In this document: in pieces, positions 17,501 through 18,304 of the stretch
Layout: every line of letters begins with the position of its first letter
Numbering within the stretch: position 1 is the stretch's first letter
Source of the DNA: Eubacterium sp.
Lineage (GTDB): Bacteria; Bacillota_A; Clostridia; Peptostreptococcales; Anaerovoracaceae
DNA length: 18,304 nucleotides
Direction: 5' to 3'
Assembly: GCA_017425345.1 (NCBI GenBank)
Contig: JAFOML010000038.1
Span: 1-18,304, forward strand
Notes under the pieces: model-generated
What the model saw: the letters and a program-made list of their open reading frames with translations, nothing else
What the model was told of the DNA's origin: nothing
Database searches by the model: none
Made by a program: the position numbers and the translations under genes

Positions 17501-17777
17501 AGCCCGCCGCAGAGCGGAACAGCGCGCTGCTGAGCAGAAAGCGGCTATCGCCCGTGACGCCAAGCTGGCCGCAGAGGCAACTGCAGCGATGGAGGCAGCT
17601 GAGACGGCTGAAGCACTGGCGGAGACTGTTGCTTCCGATGTGACTGCCGAGGCTGATGAGGCTGAAGCGCCGGTGGAGACTGCTTCCGATGTGACTGCCG
17701 AGGCTGATGAGGCTGAAGCGCCGGTGGAGACTGAAACACCGGATGCCACTGAAGAGCCCTCTAACCCGGTGGAATAA
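14529..17777 (+). CDS. YfhO-family GT-C membrane glycosyltransferase with charged C-terminal tail
   Basis: 1082 aa polytopic protein. A TM helix near 18-40 is followed by an outside loop with IDGIAQIYPSY (Asp52, Gly53, Gln56, Pro59) and YTWSYGLGGS, a pattern shared with YfhO-type proteins and consistent with a GT-C active-site loop. About ten more TM helices run to roughly residue 485. A large extracellular region (about 490-935) contains NPGWSAYLDG near its end and is followed by a last TM helix (about 937-958). In Bacillus YfhO works with CsbB to put sugars on lipoteichoic acid from undecaprenyl phosphate. The tail (about 960-1082) is a Lys/Arg/Glu coiled coil, then Ala/Glu-rich sequence with a duplicated 17-aa block; family members of about 860 aa lack it. 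Last gene of the plus operon, followed by a terminator. Confidence 0.85.
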   Translation: MNTDVTLNKKEMGFFKQLILYTLLFLIGSVLVYGSLILTQITLLRGNGGNIDGIAQIYPSYTTIKHLIETLSAGGEIDEYTWSYGLGGSVFDILKSRLFIPFTYLITYAPQKYMDIAYSLVTVLKEYFCGFTFLIFAREVKLKPNQAVLGAFSYAFSAWVIRASWAQDSFTMAAILLPLLIMGTDRILKGKSPLLFILSVLFYVISGVLWAYIAGIIVIVYFIFRYFYYYGRHGVFTESGERQSPGFFHMLLAFFGYGIIGILLSTLFVISILYTMGSATTETTYNKYEMLYQLRTYMRMPTSLFSFDTAHTPYSFAYAGILITTIIPLILMKLRKSTAAQMTIILAILSLIPATGSVFDGFSYSVGRWFFVLIFFMVWSGMECYDSELIRLKRSKFLLVVWWLALGFFCAGFLMYRMHMVEHDTAWQTLVGLACMFVILVCLLLRSIMDAKEGHDARVLSRFAGVVILVVMLGDLGFVSYTTLQKPDVALSSALSPVGQTEERYATSTQRVGVNLQEQDPSFFRIDQIDGYTDTRLPRTLANESMYYGTRSNYLYSSAIKSSWLTFNKAVGNNAGYFRRNLTCSNDQRAALNYLEGVGYYLGDNELHREGAVNFKPYGYEFDQKIDGVDVYKSKYCMGLGTTFPGYITESELLQYPIAAREQVLMQTAVVPDDTKADLSGLTHTNAANIKTDVGEVDAKIDNVNEPTELRGDASGGSMTVYKEGAEFDLVIPKVKNCQLMVTFENFQKVPISYEENLALSHSSQEKLGFDDFKYKVYKDAYVDNTRFFIFLDNGTVRRELVNEKGHNQAINDVTDFTANMGYYEKTSAPIHVQLITQGEFTFDAIHVYAVPMDIYEKNASILDSRKYQIESFDGDEVTGTVQADELSLLYLSILSNPGWSAYLDGEKVDTISNVNFTFTGIKIPSGTHELKLRYHYPGLIPGAAGTAAGLIFLFMALIAHHRRKREEKREKEREAERAKQREAQIARQQEARRRAEQRAAEQKAAIARDAKLAAEATAAMEAAETAEALAETVASDVTAEADEAEAPVETASDVTAEADEAEAPVETETPDATEEPSNPVE
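17631..17732 (+). repeat. Perfect 51-bp tandem duplication inside the YfhO tail
   Basis: Two identical 51-bp units (17631-17681 and 17682-17732) encode a 17-residue Ala/Glu/Asp-rich block twice (residues 1035-1051 and 1052-1068). The absence of any mismatch points to a recent slippage or unequal crossover event, and the unit length keeps the frame open. Confidence 0.95.
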
Positions 17778-17803
17778 CACTGAACATCAGTAGAATAATA
17801 ACC

Positions 17804-17856
17804 AAAAAGGGGCTATCTCAAAATGATTTAACTCATTTAGAGATTGTCCCTTTTTT
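17804..17856 (+). terminator. Intrinsic terminator of the plus operon
   Basis: AAAAAGGG (17804-17811) pairs with CCCTTTTT, with further pairs ATCTC/GAGAT and AAATGA/TCATTT around a TTTAAC loop, ending in six T residues (17851-17856). It lies 26 nt after the YfhO-family stop. A smaller hairpin ACTGA-ACA-TCAGT (17779-17791) precedes it. Confidence 0.82.
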
Positions 17857-18271
17857 CGTAATAAGATCTCTAGACCGTGTGGATTTGTTGGAAGGCACCT
17901 GTTGTGTCTATTTGGCTGATAGCTGGCATCGTCCTTTTCGGCTATTTGCGTCAATCCGGAGGCACCGAAGTGGAAAGCATTACCGTGAGATGAGGCACCC
18001 ATATTTTGACGCAAAAACTACCCGAAATCGGGGTATATTTGCGTCAATCCGGAGGCACCGAAGTGGAAAGTATTACCGTGAGATGAGGCATCCATGTTTT
18101 GACGCAAAAACTACCCGAAATCGGGGTATATTTGCGTCAATCCGGAGGCACCGAAGTGGAAAGTATTACCGTGGGACGAAGCACCCATGTTTTGACGCAT
18201 GGTGAATCGAACGGACTCTTCGTTGCCTGGTTGCCTCGTAAGAGTGCAGCCCTTATTCTGAGACACCCCTT
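17807..18271. mobile_element. Possible IS/MITE remnant bounded by degenerate inverted repeats
   Basis: The left boundary AAGGGGCTATCTCAAAAT (17807-17824) resembles the reverse complement of the right boundary (18255-18271, AAGGGGTGTCTCAGAAT): AAGGGG, TCTCA and AAT match, with one gap and a few substitutions. Ends of the form GGGGTGTCTCA are known from several Bacillota insertion sequences. No transposase is encoded in the 465 bp between them and no clear target duplication is visible, so at most this is a deletion derivative or a non-autonomous element. The left end is part of the operon terminator, which may mean the element supplied it. Tentative. Confidence 0.35.
17945..18199. repeat. 93-bp tandem repeat array, 2.7 copies, each with 10-bp inverted ends
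   Basis: Units begin at 17945, 18038 and 18131; the third stops at 18199. Units 1 and 2 differ at three positions, and units 2 and 3 at four over 69 nt; all changes are transitions. Each unit has a 71-bp core bounded by perfect 10-bp inverted repeats TTTGCGTCAA / TTGACGCAAA (17945-17954 and 18006-18015 in unit 1), with GAGGCACC twice inside as a direct repeat. A 22-nt linker contains a small palindrome CCCGA-AA-TCGGG. A vestige of the linker precedes unit 1. Not CRISPR: the units are contiguous and there are no unique spacers. It looks like an intergenic palindromic repeat family. Confidence 0.92.
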
Positions 18272-18304
18272 CTCTGTTTAAGGAGAATCGCATCTCCCGC
18301 AACC
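18200..18304. other. Unassigned sequence at the right edge
   Basis: No gene is supported here. It holds a short inverted repeat ACTCTT (18215-18220) with AAGAGT (18240-18245) around a direct repeat TTGCCTGGTTGCCT, the right end of the IS-like inverted repeat (18255-18271), and a weak palindrome GGAGA/TCTCC near 18282-18297. Confidence 0.4.

Noticed and set aside
17945..18199. CRISPR array
   Set aside because: Units are contiguous, 93 bp long and nearly identical throughout; there are no unique spacers and no cas genes in the window.
17879..18205. Open frame giving a protein of three 31-residue repeats
   Set aside because: The frame is open because 93 is a multiple of 3. There is no ribosome binding site at its ATG, the composition is Arg/His-rich and unlike a folded protein, and the minus strand is open too.

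Overview
The window looks like part of the chromosome of a Gram-positive anaerobe of the Bacillota, most likely class Clostridia (Lachnospiraceae-like). The case rests on strong AGGAGG-type ribosome binding sites, moderately GC-rich coding sequence, secreted proteins with Lys-rich fibronectin type III and Ig-like tails typical of that group, and an LtaS-type polymerase next to a YfhO-type membrane glycosyltransferase. The taxonomic call is inference. No rRNA, tRNA, CRISPR array or intact transposase gene was seen.

Layout. 1-206: a promoter facing left for a gene outside the window, then a structured leader. 207-1409 (+): a membrane-anchored, Fn3-containing NlpC/P60-like cysteine hydrolase, closed by a strong terminator. 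7658-1495 (-): a three-gene operon of a polyprenyl-phosphate glycosyltransferase (GT2, two C-terminal TM helices), a large LtaS-family phosphoglycerol transferase and a secreted papain-like cysteine peptidase. 7659-7828: a compact divergent promoter region with a good -35/-10 pair on each strand. 7829-17777 (+): a tightly packed seven-gene operon of flippase, rmlA, WecE-type aminotransferase, Gfo/Idh/MocA ketoreductase, NDP-hexose 2,3-dehydratase, rmlB and a YfhO-family membrane protein. Three of its six junctions are 4-nt ATGA overlaps. 17778-18304: a terminator, three tandem copies of a 93-bp repeat with 10-bp inverted ends, and a degenerate pair of inverted repeats resembling IS ends.

How the genes could work together (inference). 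RmlA and RmlB make dTDP-4-keto-6-deoxy-D-glucose. The 2,3-dehydratase and the 3-ketoreductase would remove the 2-OH, as in antibiotic deoxysugar pathways, and the PLP enzyme would aminate C4. The predicted product is a dTDP-4-amino-2,4,6-trideoxy-D-hexose. There is no rmlC or rmlD, so no L-sugar is predicted. The divergent GT2 enzyme could load this sugar on undecaprenyl phosphate, the flippase could turn it outward, and the YfhO-type GT-C protein could transfer it to a surface polymer. The LtaS-family protein two genes away suggests that polymer is polyglycerol-phosphate. The whole resembles a three-component (CsbB/flippase/YfhO-type) teichoic acid glycosylation system with its own unusual amino-deoxysugar pathway; a positively charged sugar on a polyanion would be functionally comparable to D-alanylation or to L-Ara4N on lipid A.
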